Shown here: piece by piece, positions 46,548-56,560 of the stretch
Position numbering within the stretch: the stretch's first letter is position 1
Layout of the letters: each line of letters starts with the position of its first letter
Assembly: GCA_036365515.1 (NCBI GenBank)
Contig: CM070873.1
Span: forward strand, 89,888,173-89,952,172
Direction: 5' to 3'
DNA: 64,000 bases
Origin: Torymus aiolomorphi
Taxonomy: Eukaryota > Arthropoda > Insecta > Hymenoptera > Torymidae
The notes under the pieces: model-generated
The model's input: only the letters and a program-made list of their open reading frames with translations
Told to the model about the DNA's origin: nothing
Databases searched by the model: none
Position numbers and translations under genes: made by a program

Positions 46548-46804
46548 TGTTAGGAAATGAGTAGTGGATGGGACACAGGGCTTCTTCAAATAAGCCACTC
46601 TCTTGTGAACAGTAACAACGGTGAACTTTATTAACTTGAGTACAGCTCTCTCTCTTTACAACTGCTCCTGGCAGAGGACGGCGGACGAGTGAGCTCCCGC
46701 TTCGGCCGCTCGCTCTCGCTAGCTTGCGCCTCGCTATACGCGAGATGGCGCTACGTATTCATTCTCTCTCATACGTCGACATAAATGTACCTTATATTCT
46801 AACA
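46548..46804 (-). repeat. 5' LTR of the young Copia
   Basis: 257 bp, followed on the minus strand by TGGTAGCAGTG, nine bases complementary to the initiator tRNA-Met 3' end. Confidence 0.93.
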
Positions 46805-47029
46805 CTTACATGCTAAATCTGATATCTTGGCAGGTAAAAATTTTTCTTTTGGATTTTTATTGTCCTTCCATAGCACATGGTACAGTCTGGATTTCTTGAA
46901 ATCATTTTTACTAGTAGGTCCTGTTTCTTGAAATTCTTTTATTTTGTCAATCTCGACAACTGCTATATAATCATCTTCATCGAATTTAACCCTTGCATGG
47001 GTTACAGTCTCAGATTCCAATACACTCAT

Positions 47030-47647
47030 GTGCGTACCTTAATACAAAAATTAACCATATTTCAATAATAAGAACTAAAAATACATTAACATTTTTATTT
47101 TTCGAGGCAAATTAAGTTGTTCAACAAAATTTGAATTGTACTTTAAAAAACTTATATTTCTCATATTTGAAAATAGCAACTATTTTATTTATAATCTTGT
47201 TGAAAGGTAACTTCAAAGTTATAATTTTAACATCTACATATAAAAAAATTTATAACTGAATTTATTATTTTGAAAATTCAACAACAAATTAATTTATTAT
47301 CAATTTCTAATAATGAAATAATATGAAAATACTTTTTCCTTGTTCTGGTAAATATATTTAGGCGCCAAACACCAATTAATGCGGTAGTCCAACGGTTCAA
47401 AATATCCAAGATAGAGTAGGTATATAGACTGTCTCCAGCCTACACTGTCTCGCTTCTCACTATAAAATAAAAATTACACGATTTTATTTGAGAGAAGTCA
47501 AATCAGAATATTTCATAAGAAAGTGATAGCAGAGAAGTAACATAATGAACATAACCTATAAATATTGACACAAAATGCAGTTACTTTTTTCAACTGTTGT
47601 ACCTACTTACCCACTCAAAAGACTTTCTTCCAAAGTTTCTTGGTATA
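47030..47647. other. AT-rich stretch upstream of the acidic ORF
   Basis: Would hold the promoter of the minus-strand gene. I see no defined promoter and no CTCCGTG terminus. It ends at GTATA, the target duplication of the BEL element. Confidence 0.5.
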
Positions 47648-48100
47648 TGTTGCAGAGAAGCGATCAGTTCCTTCGACTGCGATCGCGAGCTCTGAGAAGC
47701 ATCCAGCGCCGCCGCTCGCGATGCGCGCCCAAGCTCTCGGCCCCCCTCCACATGCGCGAGGCGCCTGTGTTGGAGCGGAGCGGCTGCGCTCACGGGCATA
47801 AAAGGCGCGGCGTCACAAGCGTCACGGTCAGTCTCATCGGAGCGCTCCGGCCGAGAACATCGAGTGTACAATCGTCGAGGACCTCCAAGGCCAGTGCGCG
47901 TCTCGAAGAGCAACGGTCGTTGATTTTCCTGTGAATTTACACACGGACAATATCCATTTTCAATTACTTTATTCTTTCTTGTTCATATCATGTTGTTTTA
48001 TATAAACTTACACATTTCAATTAAACATTATTTGTCAGCGTCAAAGTGAATTTCCCGCCCGATCCAGTGTCACAAAATCCCGTCTTTACCAGAATGTACA
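47648..48100 (+). repeat. BEL 5' LTR
   Basis: TGTTGCAGAG...AGAATGTACA. It contains a CATAAAAGG TATA-like box near 47798 followed by CGGTCAGTCTCATC, an insect-initiator-like TCAGT at about 47828, which probably marks the start of R. An ATTAAA-like signal is near 48020. Confidence 0.92.
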
Positions 48101-48103
48101 CTT

Positions 48104-48121
48104 TGGTCCTTCGAGCCGGAT
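48104..48121 (+). promoter_or_regulatory. BEL primer binding site (tRNA-Tyr)
   Basis: TGGTCCTTCGAGCCGGAT is the complement of the 3' end of insect tRNA-Tyr including CCA. It starts 3 nt after the LTR. Confidence 0.85.
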
Positions 48122-48149
48122 CGGGTGCGTGGAAAGACACACTCTAGCG

Positions 48150-48372
48150 ATTAGGATTAGCTTACACCAAGCTCCGATCCCCTCGGTGGTGCCTCGCATG
48201 TAGAGACAGTACGCTTCAAGAGAACGGCGGAGAAAGCACTGCCTAGGATCAGCTTACAGCAAGCTCCGATCCCCCCTTGTGCTACCTCGCACGTAGAGAC
48301 AGCATACTCTGAAAGAGAGGCGGAGAAGGCACTGCCTCGGATCAGCTTGCTTCAAACTCCGATCCCTCCCCC
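48150..48372 (+). repeat. Leader tandem repeat, ~93-bp unit, in BEL 5' UTR
   Basis: GGATCAGCTTACAGCAAGCTCCGATCCCC recurs at about 48153, 48244 and 48338. Each copy contains an inverted AGCTT...AAGCT hairpin and is followed by CTCGCA(T/C)GTAGAGACAG. It lies between the primer site and gag, where packaging or translation signals are expected. Confidence 0.8.
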
Positions 48373-48449
48373 CTTTCCTTTGGTGATCTTTATACAGACG
48401 TGAGATAATTGTTTGAGGTTTATGAGCACGTGAACCATCGATCCTTCAA

Positions 48450-49706
48450 ATGGAGCGACTACAAAGACAATTGATTCAGGCCACACGGATCTCGAATTTC
48501 AAGGTCAATACGGAGAAAGCGGGACGCGCCAACTTGTCATCAGGGTTTCTTCGAAGCCGGCGCGAATGCTTGGAGCGGTACTGGAGAGCGTTCCATGCGG
48601 GTCATCAAGAACTCTGCCATGACGAGACATTGCAGAATGAAGATTATTTCAAGGAAGACCAGTTCTCAACTACCGAGCTTCAATACACGACAGCACTGGG
48701 TTATCTCTACGACGAGGAAAGCAAGATTGCCTCTGCTCCTGAGGCTCGCAGTACCACCGTCGAGCCAAGCAGAGCCCACCTTCCAAAGATCACATTGCCG
48801 ACCTTTTCCGGCCGACCAGAAGAATGGGAATCCTTTAGTGATTTATTCAGATCCCTAATACATTTGGACCCCGATCTTTCAGGAGTGCAGAAGTTGCACT
48901 ACTTGAAAACCTCCGTAGAGGGAGAAGCCAAGAAGGCATTAGGCAGTCTTACAACCACCGAGGCAAACTATGCAGTCGCTTGGGAGCTCTTGGATAAGCG
49001 GTATGACAACAAACAGCTGCTGTCGCAGCGTTATATGCTGAAATTGGCATCGATCCGCCCTGCCAAGGAAGAGAACAGTGCCGGTCTGCAAGATCTGCTC
49101 GACACCATCCTGAAATGCCGGGAAGCTTTGAATACTCTCGGGTGGCCCGTCGCAAATTGGGATGACTGGTTTCTTTTGTTTGCATCCCGCGGAATGGATG
49201 CTGTCACTCGGCGAGAATGGGAGAAAAGAATGACATCTTCGGACGCCCCTGTGGGCTTTGCCATTCTGAAGAGCTTTCTGCAGGACTCAATTCAGACTCT
49301 TAAAGCCTTGGATATGGCAAGAGGATCAGGACCTCGTCCCAATTCGACACGAGAATCTCAGGGGATATCCAGGAAAGTATTCACCACGTTAGGAGAAGAT
49401 CCCTGCCCGGTCTGTAAGAAAAATCATTACCTCGGTCGGTGCAAGGAGTTTGAGCGTTTACCCACGTACGAGAGACGCGCACTTGCATCACAACACAAAG
49501 TCTGCTACAACTACCTCAGGAATGGCCACCGTGCGCAAGAATGTGGATCTGGATATCGGTGCAAAAGATGTGAGCGCCGACACAACTCGCTCTTACATCC
49601 CGCAGAAAAAAGGCATCCAGGGTCGAGTGACGCAGATGCAAGCAAGGGAAAACGTCCACGGCTGCCTCTCCAGCCCACCGGTCCATCGAATCAGACCAAC
49701 GCATGA
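48450..49706 (+). CDS. BEL Gag
   Basis: 418 codons from ATG. A DUF1759-like capsid region starts near residue 110 (LPKITLPTFSGRPEEWESFS, KLHYLKTSVEGEAKKALGSL). Two Cys/His fingers follow (CPVCKKNHYLGRCKEF; VCYNYLRNGHRAQECGSGYR, where the second expected Cys is Tyr) and a Lys/Arg-rich end. It ends at TGA 49704-49706, in phase with pol, so in an active copy Gag-Pol may have been one frame or used stop read-through. Confidence 0.9.
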   Translation: MERLQRQLIQATRISNFKVNTEKAGRANLSSGFLRSRRECLERYWRAFHAGHQELCHDETLQNEDYFKEDQFSTTELQYTTALGYLYDEESKIASAPEARSTTVEPSRAHLPKITLPTFSGRPEEWESFSDLFRSLIHLDPDLSGVQKLHYLKTSVEGEAKKALGSLTTTEANYAVAWELLDKRYDNKQLLSQRYMLKLASIRPAKEENSAGLQDLLDTILKCREALNTLGWPVANWDDWFLLFASRGMDAVTRREWEKRMTSSDAPVGFAILKSFLQDSIQTLKALDMARGSGPRPNSTRESQGISRKVFTTLGEDPCPVCKKNHYLGRCKEFERLPTYERRALASQHKVCYNYLRNGHRAQECGSGYRCKRCERRHNSLLHPAEKRHPGSSDADASKGKRPRLPLQPTGPSNQTNA

Positions 49707-52700
49707 CTAGTGTTGCTCGCCTCCGCGGATCTCTATATGGAGGATGACGAAGGATGCCTAGTCAATGCACGAGCTCTGATCGATCCCGGTTCCGAGGTCA
49801 ATCTCATCTCGGAGAATCTCGCCGATGATTTGAGGAACACAACCAGGCAGACGAGGACAGTGTTGAAGGCGATCGGCGGCTCCACTTCATGCATCGCTCG
49901 CAGAACCATGACAGTTAGACTACAGCTACGAGATGAAGTGAACTCAACTTTAGAAATTACAGTTTTCGTTATCCCAAACCTAGGGATCACGACACCGCGC
50001 TTTCATGATACGGACATCCGGTGGCCGCACTTTGAGGGCCTGAGATTAGCTGATCCGTCATTTCATGGCCGCCGTCCGGTTGATCTACTGTTAGGGATGA
50101 ACACATACGCGAAGATTCTTCGAGAGGGCATTCATCGCGGACCCCCAGGCACGCCCGTCGCTCAAAATACGGCACTCGGATGGGTGGTGTTCGGGGAGAC
50201 TGGAAGATCAGCCGAAGACTCGCTTGCGGTATTCACAACCAGTGGAATGGTCAATACATCACTTGATGAAACTCTCAAGAGGTTCTGGGAGTTAGAAGAT
50301 ATCGAAGAAGGTAACCATTCTTCATCTCCAGACATTGCGTGTGAAAATCTCTTCATGGAAGGCCTCCACCGAGATAGAACAGGTAGATATGTGGTGCGCT
50401 TGCCATTGCGGGAAGATCCACTGAACCTCTTACACAACACTCTTTCCGCCGCGAGGCACTCTCTCCAACGAACACAAGATAGAATGACGCGCGACGCGAA
50501 TTTCGCCCAAGAATATCGGAAATTTCTGCAGGAATACGAAGACCTAGAGCACATGCAAGCCCTTGATAAGGGCCAGGCAGAAATCCAAAATGGGAGATAC
50601 TGTTATTTACCACACCACGGCATCTGGCAAGAAGCCGACCATGGACAAAAGCTCCGGGTAGTCTTCAACGCATCATGGCGCACGAAGGCGGGCTTTTCAC
50701 TCAACGGACTCCTTCATACTGGTCCGGCGCTGCAATTGGATCTGACGACCATCTTCTTTCGCTGGAGACTTCATCGGATCGCAATCGGCGCCGATATTGA
50801 GAAGATGTATCGACAGATCCGCCTGGATGAACGGGACATCGATCTCCAGCGAATTCTGTGGATCGACACAGCAACGGGAACAGAGAAGCACTACCAGCTA
50901 CTGACCCTAACGTACGGGCTCTCGTGCGCCCCTTACCTTGCTCTTAGGGTCCTACAACAACTCGCAACCGACGAGAGACAGCGTTTTCCACTAGCCGCTC
51001 AGGCACTGCAGCAATCAACTTATGTCGACGACATCCTCACCGGAGCCGATGACGTTGACTCAGCTCGCCGACTGAGGAACGAGCTTGTTGATCTCTTGGT
51101 AGCGGGAGGATTTCCTTTACGAAAATGGGTGTCGAATAACCCGAGCCTAACCAGCGACTTGAGATCTGAGGATCGTTTGAGACCGCGCTGGAAAGACTTT
51201 CAGAGAAACACACCTGTGAAGACCCTTGGCATCTCTTGGGACCCCTCCGAGGATGAACTGCGATACCGAATGCCGAATAACCAGGAAGTCACATCGACCA
51301 AACGATCAGTGCTTTCAGTGATAGCAAGGTTATTCGATCCCTTAGGCTGGATAAGCCCAGTCATCATCTCAGTCAAAGTGATGCTGCAAGAAATATGGCG
51401 ATGCAAATTGGACTGGGATGACCAACTACCCACCGGTCTTTCCGAGAAGTGGCGAATCTTCTGTCAACAGCTGCCAGCAATAACGCATATCCGGATACCG
51501 CGATGGGTGGGCGTTACGCAGAAACAGAAGATCTCCCTCCACGGCTTCGCGGATGCAAGCCAGGCGGCATACGCAGCCACCGTGTATCTTGTGTCCGACA
51601 CAGATCGGCACCAAAGAGTAAGACTCCTGATTTCAAAAACCCGCGTTGCACCACTGAAAACCCAAACGATTCCCCGCTTGGAATTGTGTGCTGCGACACT
51701 ACTCGCAAAATTGTTACGACGCGTCCGGTTGGAGTATGGTGATCGAGTCTCTGAGGTCTATGCCTGGTCGGATTCAAGTGTTGCACTAGCTTGGTTAAGC
51801 GGCGAGCCCTCCCAATGGCCGACCTTCATTGCCAATCGAGTCTCATAAGTTCAAAGGGATCTTCCTGATATCAAATGGAGACATGTGCCATCGCCGGAGA
51901 ATCCAGCTGATCTTGCAACTCGAGGCATTTCCGCCGAACTCTTAATGACAAAGGAGATTTGGTGGGCAGGTCCAGCTTGGCTCAATGAGACGTCAGATCG
52001 TTGGCCGCAAGAAATTAGCTGCTTCCTCACAACGGCCCCAACAGCAGCGACATTACCAAGCGCTGAAGAAAATCAGGAAAACCAAGATCTAACAAAAAGG
52101 TTCTCTCGTATGGGAGACCTAATCAGGACAATCGCACGCTGCTTACGCCTAAAGAATCTCCTAGCTCCTGGAGGAAGAGACTCCCTCAAGGCCCCACTGA
52201 CCGCGGTCGAACTGAACCGAGCTTACCTCGCGTGCATTCGATATGTGCAACAAAGACACTTCCAAGAAGAAATCCACGCCTTGCGACGCGGGAACTCGGT
52301 AGGGATCCGCAGTTGTCTACGAAAACTTGACCCATTCATGGACAGTGAGGGAACCCTCAGAGCCGGAGGAAGGTTACACAATGCCGAGCTCTCGTACGAC
52401 CAACGTCATCCAGCAATAATCCCCAAAAAATGCCACCTTGCACGATTAATCATCGATCGAGCACATCGGGCTATGATGCACGGCGGTCAAGCTCTGACCT
52501 ACGCCTGTGCAATATGGATTACATGGATTATAGGAGGGCGCGCGATGACTCGAGCTTTCGTTCGGAATTGTGTAACCTGTACCAAGGCCCGGGCTCGACC
52601 GTCAGGCCAGATGATGGGAAACCTTCCCACTGCCCGAGTCACCCCAAGCCGTCCCTTCGCGCGCACTGGTTTGGACTACGCAGGACCCTTTACCCTCAAG

Positions 52701-53577
52701 GCGGCCAAGGGACGCGGAGTTCTGACAACTAAGGGATATCTGGCAGTATTCATTTGCCTATCCACAAAAGCGGTACATCTTGAAATTGTAGGCGACCTTA
52801 CGACTGCATCTTTTCTTGCAGCCTTAAGGCGATTTTCATCCCGACGAGGAGCTCCGACGGAAATCTGGTCAGACAATGCGACCACTTTCCACGGGGCGAA
52901 CTCTGAACTACATGCCGCTCTACGGGAGGTCGGTTTCAACTGGGGCCGTGTCGGCGGAGCTCTTGCAAGTGAAGGTATCTCTTGACGTTTTATCCCCCCA
53001 GCAGCGCCACATTTTGGCGGACTTTGGGAGGCTGCCGTAAAGCCTGCAAAGACTCACCTTCGCAAGATCATCGGCCAGAGAACCCTGACCTACGAAGAGA
53101 TGACAACAGTCGCGGCTCAGATTGAGCAATGTATTAACTCCAGGCCCCTTACGCCCCTCTCCGGAGACATCGAAGATTTAATGGCGCTGACGCCAGCTCA
53201 TTTCCTATCCGGTTTCCCTTTGAACGCTCCTCCAGAACCCCTAAGAGATGTCGAAGAGGACCTGGACAAGTTGTCACACTGGAGACTCGTCCAGGCAATC
53301 CGCAATCAATTTTGGACTCGCTGGTCGAGGGAGTACTTAGATACGCTTTCACAGCGACAGAAGTGGCTAAAACAGCGACCTAACATCTAGGTTGGAGAAG
53401 TCGTCCTCATTCTCGATCCATCACTTCTCCGACAGGGCCGATGGCGCTGGGCAAAATCACCGAAGTTCACACCGGGAGCGACGGTCTGGTCCGCGTCGCC
53501 AAGATCAAAACCCAATACAGCACCTATACGAGGCCCGTCACTAAACTGTGCAGATTTCCAGCAGCCAATGAGCACTA
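49707..53577 (+). pseudogene. BEL Pol: protease, RT, RNase H, integrase (mutated)
   Basis: Protease-like DUF1758 motif LIDPGSEVNLISENLADDL. RT with LGWVVFGE, KLRVVFNAS, GADIEKMYRQI and the STYVDDILTGADD active site. RNase H with LHGFADASQAAYAATVYL and YAWSDSSVALAWL. Integrase zinc finger (H...C-x2-C at RAFVRNCVTCTKARARPSGQ), GLDYAGPF, IWSDNATTFHGAN. Then a C-terminal region ending near 53577. Breaks: TAA at 51846-51848, TGA at 52983-52985, TAG at 53388-53390, and a 1-nt frameshift at about 53430-53450. Otherwise open, so decay is recent. Confidence 0.92.
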
Positions 53578-53618
53578 AGCACTCGTCTTTTCGCCACAAT
53601 TGCGAAAGGTGGGAGGAA

Positions 53619-54071
53619 TGTTGCAGAGAAGCGATCAGTTCCTTCGTCTGCGATCGCGAGCTCTGAGAAGCATCCAGCGCCGCCGCTCGCGACGCGCGCC
53701 CAAGCTCTCGGCCCCCCTCCACATGCGCGAGGCGCCTGTGTTGGAGCGGAGCGGCTGCGCTCACGGGCATAAAAGGCGCGGCGCCACGAGCGTCACGGTC
53801 AGTTTCATCGGAGCGCTCCGGCCGAGAACATCGAGTGTACAATCGTCGAGGACCTCCAAGGCCAGTGCGCGTCTCGAAGAGCAACGGTCGTTGATCTTCC
53901 TATGAATTTACACACGGACAATATCCATTTTCAATTACTTTATTCTTTCTTGTTCATATCATGTTGTTTTATATAAACTTACACATTTCAATTAAACATT
54001 ATTTGTCAGCGTCAAAGTGAATTTCCCGCCCGATCCAGTGTCACAAAATCCCGTCTTTACCAGAATGTACA
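53619..54071 (+). repeat. BEL 3' LTR
   Basis: 453 bp, preceded by a purine tract GAAAGGTGGGAGGAA. Differs from the 5' LTR at about seven positions (roughly 1.5 percent). Confidence 0.92.
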
Positions 54072-54344
54072 GTATAAAAATACTGCAATTTAGTTTATCA
54101 CTTTAGCTGTGACCGTGGCTACAGTGAATCAAAGTGAATTCGCGAAACCTTTCTCGCTCAGGCTATAATACTCTCCGAAAAGCGATTTCATTGAAATATA
54201 TATTAGATGTGGCAAAACACTGCAAGTCGCAACCGTCTAAACATTTTGTCTATAGGATTATGACACAGCGTAACACACATACTTTAGGATGTATCTAAGT
54301 ACACTGGGGGCGCATGCGTATCGTGGAGCGGCGCGTCGAGGTGC

Positions 54345-54467
54345 GCGTTCGGGCTGCGCGTATCCGACCAATCACCGCTTGACACGGAATCCAGTAGAAG
54401 AAAAAAGTAAGATCTATTCTGCTGGAGTCAAGCTGTGATTGGTCGGAGACGCACAGCCCGAAAGCGC
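54345..54467. repeat. Imperfect GC-rich palindrome
   Basis: GCGTTCGGGCTGCGCGTATCC and CCGACCAATCAC pair with GTGATTGGTCGG and CAGCCCGAAAGCGC, with a loop near AGAAGAAAAAAG. Each arm carries a CCAAT box (ATTGG). It may be a small MITE or a bidirectional promoter-like element. No adjacent gene is seen. Confidence 0.65.
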
Positions 54468-54716
54468 AAGGGACACCGGACAATTTACATAAGTACTCGT
54501 GGACCCGCCGAGTTCCTTGTATTCCTTTATTAGAATCGAATCAAATTGAGAAATTAAGAAAAACTTTCAATGTTTATATGAAAAAACGTTATTGTGGTTT
54601 TTAAATTTCAATATAGTTTTACACTGTATCCTTTGATTGTATCCTGCATCCTAAGCAAATAAATCGGATTAAATACTCCACAAAATTCTGCTGAAGTTTA
54701 CATCGCTGCGTGTGAC

Positions 54717-54797
<81 letters not shown>
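54717..54797. repeat. TA microsatellite, ~40 units
   Basis: Uninterrupted TATATA run. It produces spurious Tyr-Ile repeat frames on both strands. The cruciform-prone sequence may have length errors in the assembly. Confidence 0.95.
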
Positions 54798-54800
<3 letters not shown>

Positions 54801-54978
54801 ACTTACCATATCAGACACACCTATAAGGGTATATGGTATCAAATATATATTTCTAAACCTGCAGGAATTTCCAAAATATAATTTCAAAGTAAGTATACCT
54901 GTCCTAGCTCTGTTCACATTTAAAGGATGGTCATATAATCTGCAGTATTTTTTACGTCAGAAATAAATTATAGGTAAA

Positions 54979-55083
54979 ATGAACACAAGAAAAATGTATA
55001 AGTCATATTTAGACGAACTTGGTGCAGCTGTGAGCGCTCGTACATTCAGACGTTATACATCTACTAGCAGTGAACAACATGCG
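54979..55083 (+). CDS. Isolated first exon, transposase-like N-terminus
   Basis: ATG followed by 35 open codons (MNTRKMYKSYLDELGAAVSA, RTFRRYTSTSSEQHA) and a GTATGA donor. Short Arg/Tyr-rich starts of this kind begin many arthropod transposases of the type seen at 41272-42623. No downstream exon is visible in the next 1.5 kb, so this is a guess from exon form. Confidence 0.3.
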
Positions 55084-55494
55084 GTATGAAATATTTGTTT
55101 TTTCATAATTAAAGAAAAAAATTTGTATAACAGAAAATTTTTATTTTATAAATTAATAGTGATTTACATCAATTATTTTAATGTTTTATTAATCCCTTTC
55201 AATGTCTACTGATATTAAGATTATATATTAATTAAAGTAATTTTTTAAAGTTTAAAAGTATAAATAGATGTCAGTCATTATCATGTTCACATTTGACATT
55301 TATTATTTCCATATGGGTGGAATAAATTGGAAAACTTGAAGTTACTTCCAATCATGTCATTCAATTAACAAATTTATTGAACACTGAAGCTATATAGATT
55401 ATAATATAATTATAATCTATATAATATAATATATAATAATATATATTATACCACTCTAACCTCAAAATCACAACTTTGGTATGATTTTTCGGCG

Positions 55495-55640
55495 CTCGTG
55501 GTATAAAATACTGTTCGAAACTAGTGCGTAAGTCGATTATTTAGATGGTGTGACTTTTTCGCACTCGCTTCGCTCGTGCAAAAAGTCACACCAGCTAAAT
55601 AATCGACTTCCCCACCCGTGTCGAAATGTACTATTATAAT
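55495..55640. repeat. Foldback MITE, CACTCGCTTCGCTCGTG core
   Basis: AAGTCGATTATTTAGATGGT and GTGTGACTTTTT pair with AAAAAGTCACAC and AGCTAAATAATCGACTT around the loop CGCACTCGCTTCGCTCGTG. The outer flanks (TATAAAATACTGTTCGAA / TCGAAATGTACTATTATA) extend the stem with mismatches. Confidence 0.8.
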
Positions 55641-56560
55641 ATATATTATATATTATAATATATTCCTTATAATTATTATTTTTTCATAATTCTTTTTTCG
55701 CTTTTCATTAGATTTCAATATTTTCAATAGGTTCTGAACTATTAATTAGAAGTATATGATATAATATCTTTTTGGAAATGCCAAAAGCTGATAAATAAAT
55801 TAAAATTAGATTTATTCTTTTATCATTATAATTGGCTGGATTCATATTTTGACCAAAGGCCGATGAATATCGAAATTTGCAATTTTTATCTAAAGTCATC
55901 CACGAGTAAATCTCAATGCTCCAATTAGTGCATAATAAGTTTATTTTTGTTAAATCTGTAATACCAGTATATTGATGTATCTAAACTGATTTATCAGCTG
56001 AAATTGTAGTAAAATAAAGTAGTTTATTTCCGAAATAATGTATTTATATCCGTATACCCAAAATAAAAAATACAAAGTTGCTTGATGGTTTTTCAAAATA
56101 ACTAATTAGTTTCATTTGCATTCATACCATGTTAAAACAGATCATTTTAAAGCTATATGAAATTTAGTCAGAAGGTTAGCTGCTATAGTTTAAGAGAAAA
56201 CTGATGTAACATGTTGCGGATCAACACCTCCATTAACGATACAAGAAAAATGTAATTGTGAATCAACCCTTCTTAGACAAAATCTTAAATAACCTTAACT
56301 GAATTGTTTTGCATTAGTACTATATGTAAATGAAGATCAAACATAGTCAAAGCAGTGTGCAACATTGAACATCTTGAGTTGTTATAGTTTATAAGAAAAC
56401 TGATCTTATATACATGATACTTTTCTTACATCTGCGAATGAAATGTTGAACTATAAGAAGTAGTTTGGAACCATGTTTTTCTTAACTATTAGCGGCTATA
56501 TAGCCTCGAAATTCCGTATACTGCTTTAAAGTAACTTACACTTGTATGGTACAAATGTAA
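55641..56560. other. Unassigned AT-rich stretch
   Basis: Phrases such as TATAGTTTA(A/T)(A/G)AGAAAACTGAT recur about 180 bp apart (56186 and 56385), which hints at a diverged tandem repeat. No gene. Confidence 0.45.

Larger units (their letters stand above)
44126..46804 (-). mobile_element. Young, internally deleted Copia element (2.68 kb)
   Basis: LTRs 44126-44382 and 46548-46804 are 257 bp each and identical by eye. The 5-bp duplication is CTTAC (44121-44125, 46805-46809). The primer site TGGTAGCAG lies just inside the 5' LTR, and a purine tract GTAAGGAGGCG precedes the 3' LTR (similar to the tract of the larger Copia). Gag is fused out of frame to the middle of RT. Protease, integrase and the RT N-terminus are missing, so it must rely on another element. 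Identical LTRs mean recent insertion. Confidence 0.93.
40716..47029 (-). mobile_element. Candidate EnSpm/CACTA-like element bearing CACGGAG terminus and transposase genes
   Basis: TA then CACGGAGAAAAAATACC starts at 40714-40716, the same terminal type as the long-TIR element at 23882/40079. Immediately inside lie minus-strand transposon genes: transposase relic 41272-42623 and a two-exon acidic ORF 43221-42737 plus 47029-46810. A second terminus with an inverted CTCCGTG was not found before 47.6 kb, so the right boundary is unknown. The Copia at 44126-46804 is nested inside. The assignment is inference from end type, gene content and 2-bp target. Confidence 0.4.
42737..47029 (-). pseudogene. 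Two-exon transposon-associated ORF with acidic repeats, intron hosting Copia
   Basis: Exon 1 is 47029-46810 and encodes MSVLESETVTHARVKFDEDD and YHVLWKDNKNPKEKFLPAKI, an N-terminal module common in BEN/DUF4806-type insect proteins. Donor GTAAG. Exon 2 starts at 43221 (acceptor ATGAATAG) and joins in phase 1, in frame: KSKTPSFRKLNK, EDEESIDTEAED, then a TGA at 43075-43073. Beyond the stop the same frame continues with tandem acidic NxDEDGEDN repeats (24-bp DNA repeat) and Lys/Asn-rich tail. The intron (46809-43222) contains the young Copia inserted at the donor. Either a short 120-residue product or a decayed longer gene. It probably belongs with the adjacent transposase. Confidence 0.55.
47648..54071 (+). 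mobile_element. BEL/Pao retrotransposon, full length (6.4 kb)
   Basis: LTRs 47648-48100 and 53619-54071 (453 bp each, about seven differences), 5-bp duplication GTATA (47643-47647, 54072-54076), tRNA-Tyr primer site, gag and pol with BEL-type domains in one phase. Pol is broken by stops and a 1-nt frameshift, so the copy is inactive. GC-rich body in an AT-rich surround. Confidence 0.95.

Noticed and set aside
47575..47934. Frames of about 100 codons in the BEL LTRs (also at 53600-53905)
   Set aside because: LTR U3/R sequence present in both LTRs. Untranslated by position.
47030..54070. Second CACGGAG terminus for the element starting at 40716
   Set aside because: I searched by eye for an inverted CTCCGTG beyond 47 kb and found none, so I left the right boundary open.
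54669..54966. Tyr-Ile repeat proteins
   Set aside because: Produced by the TA microsatellite.
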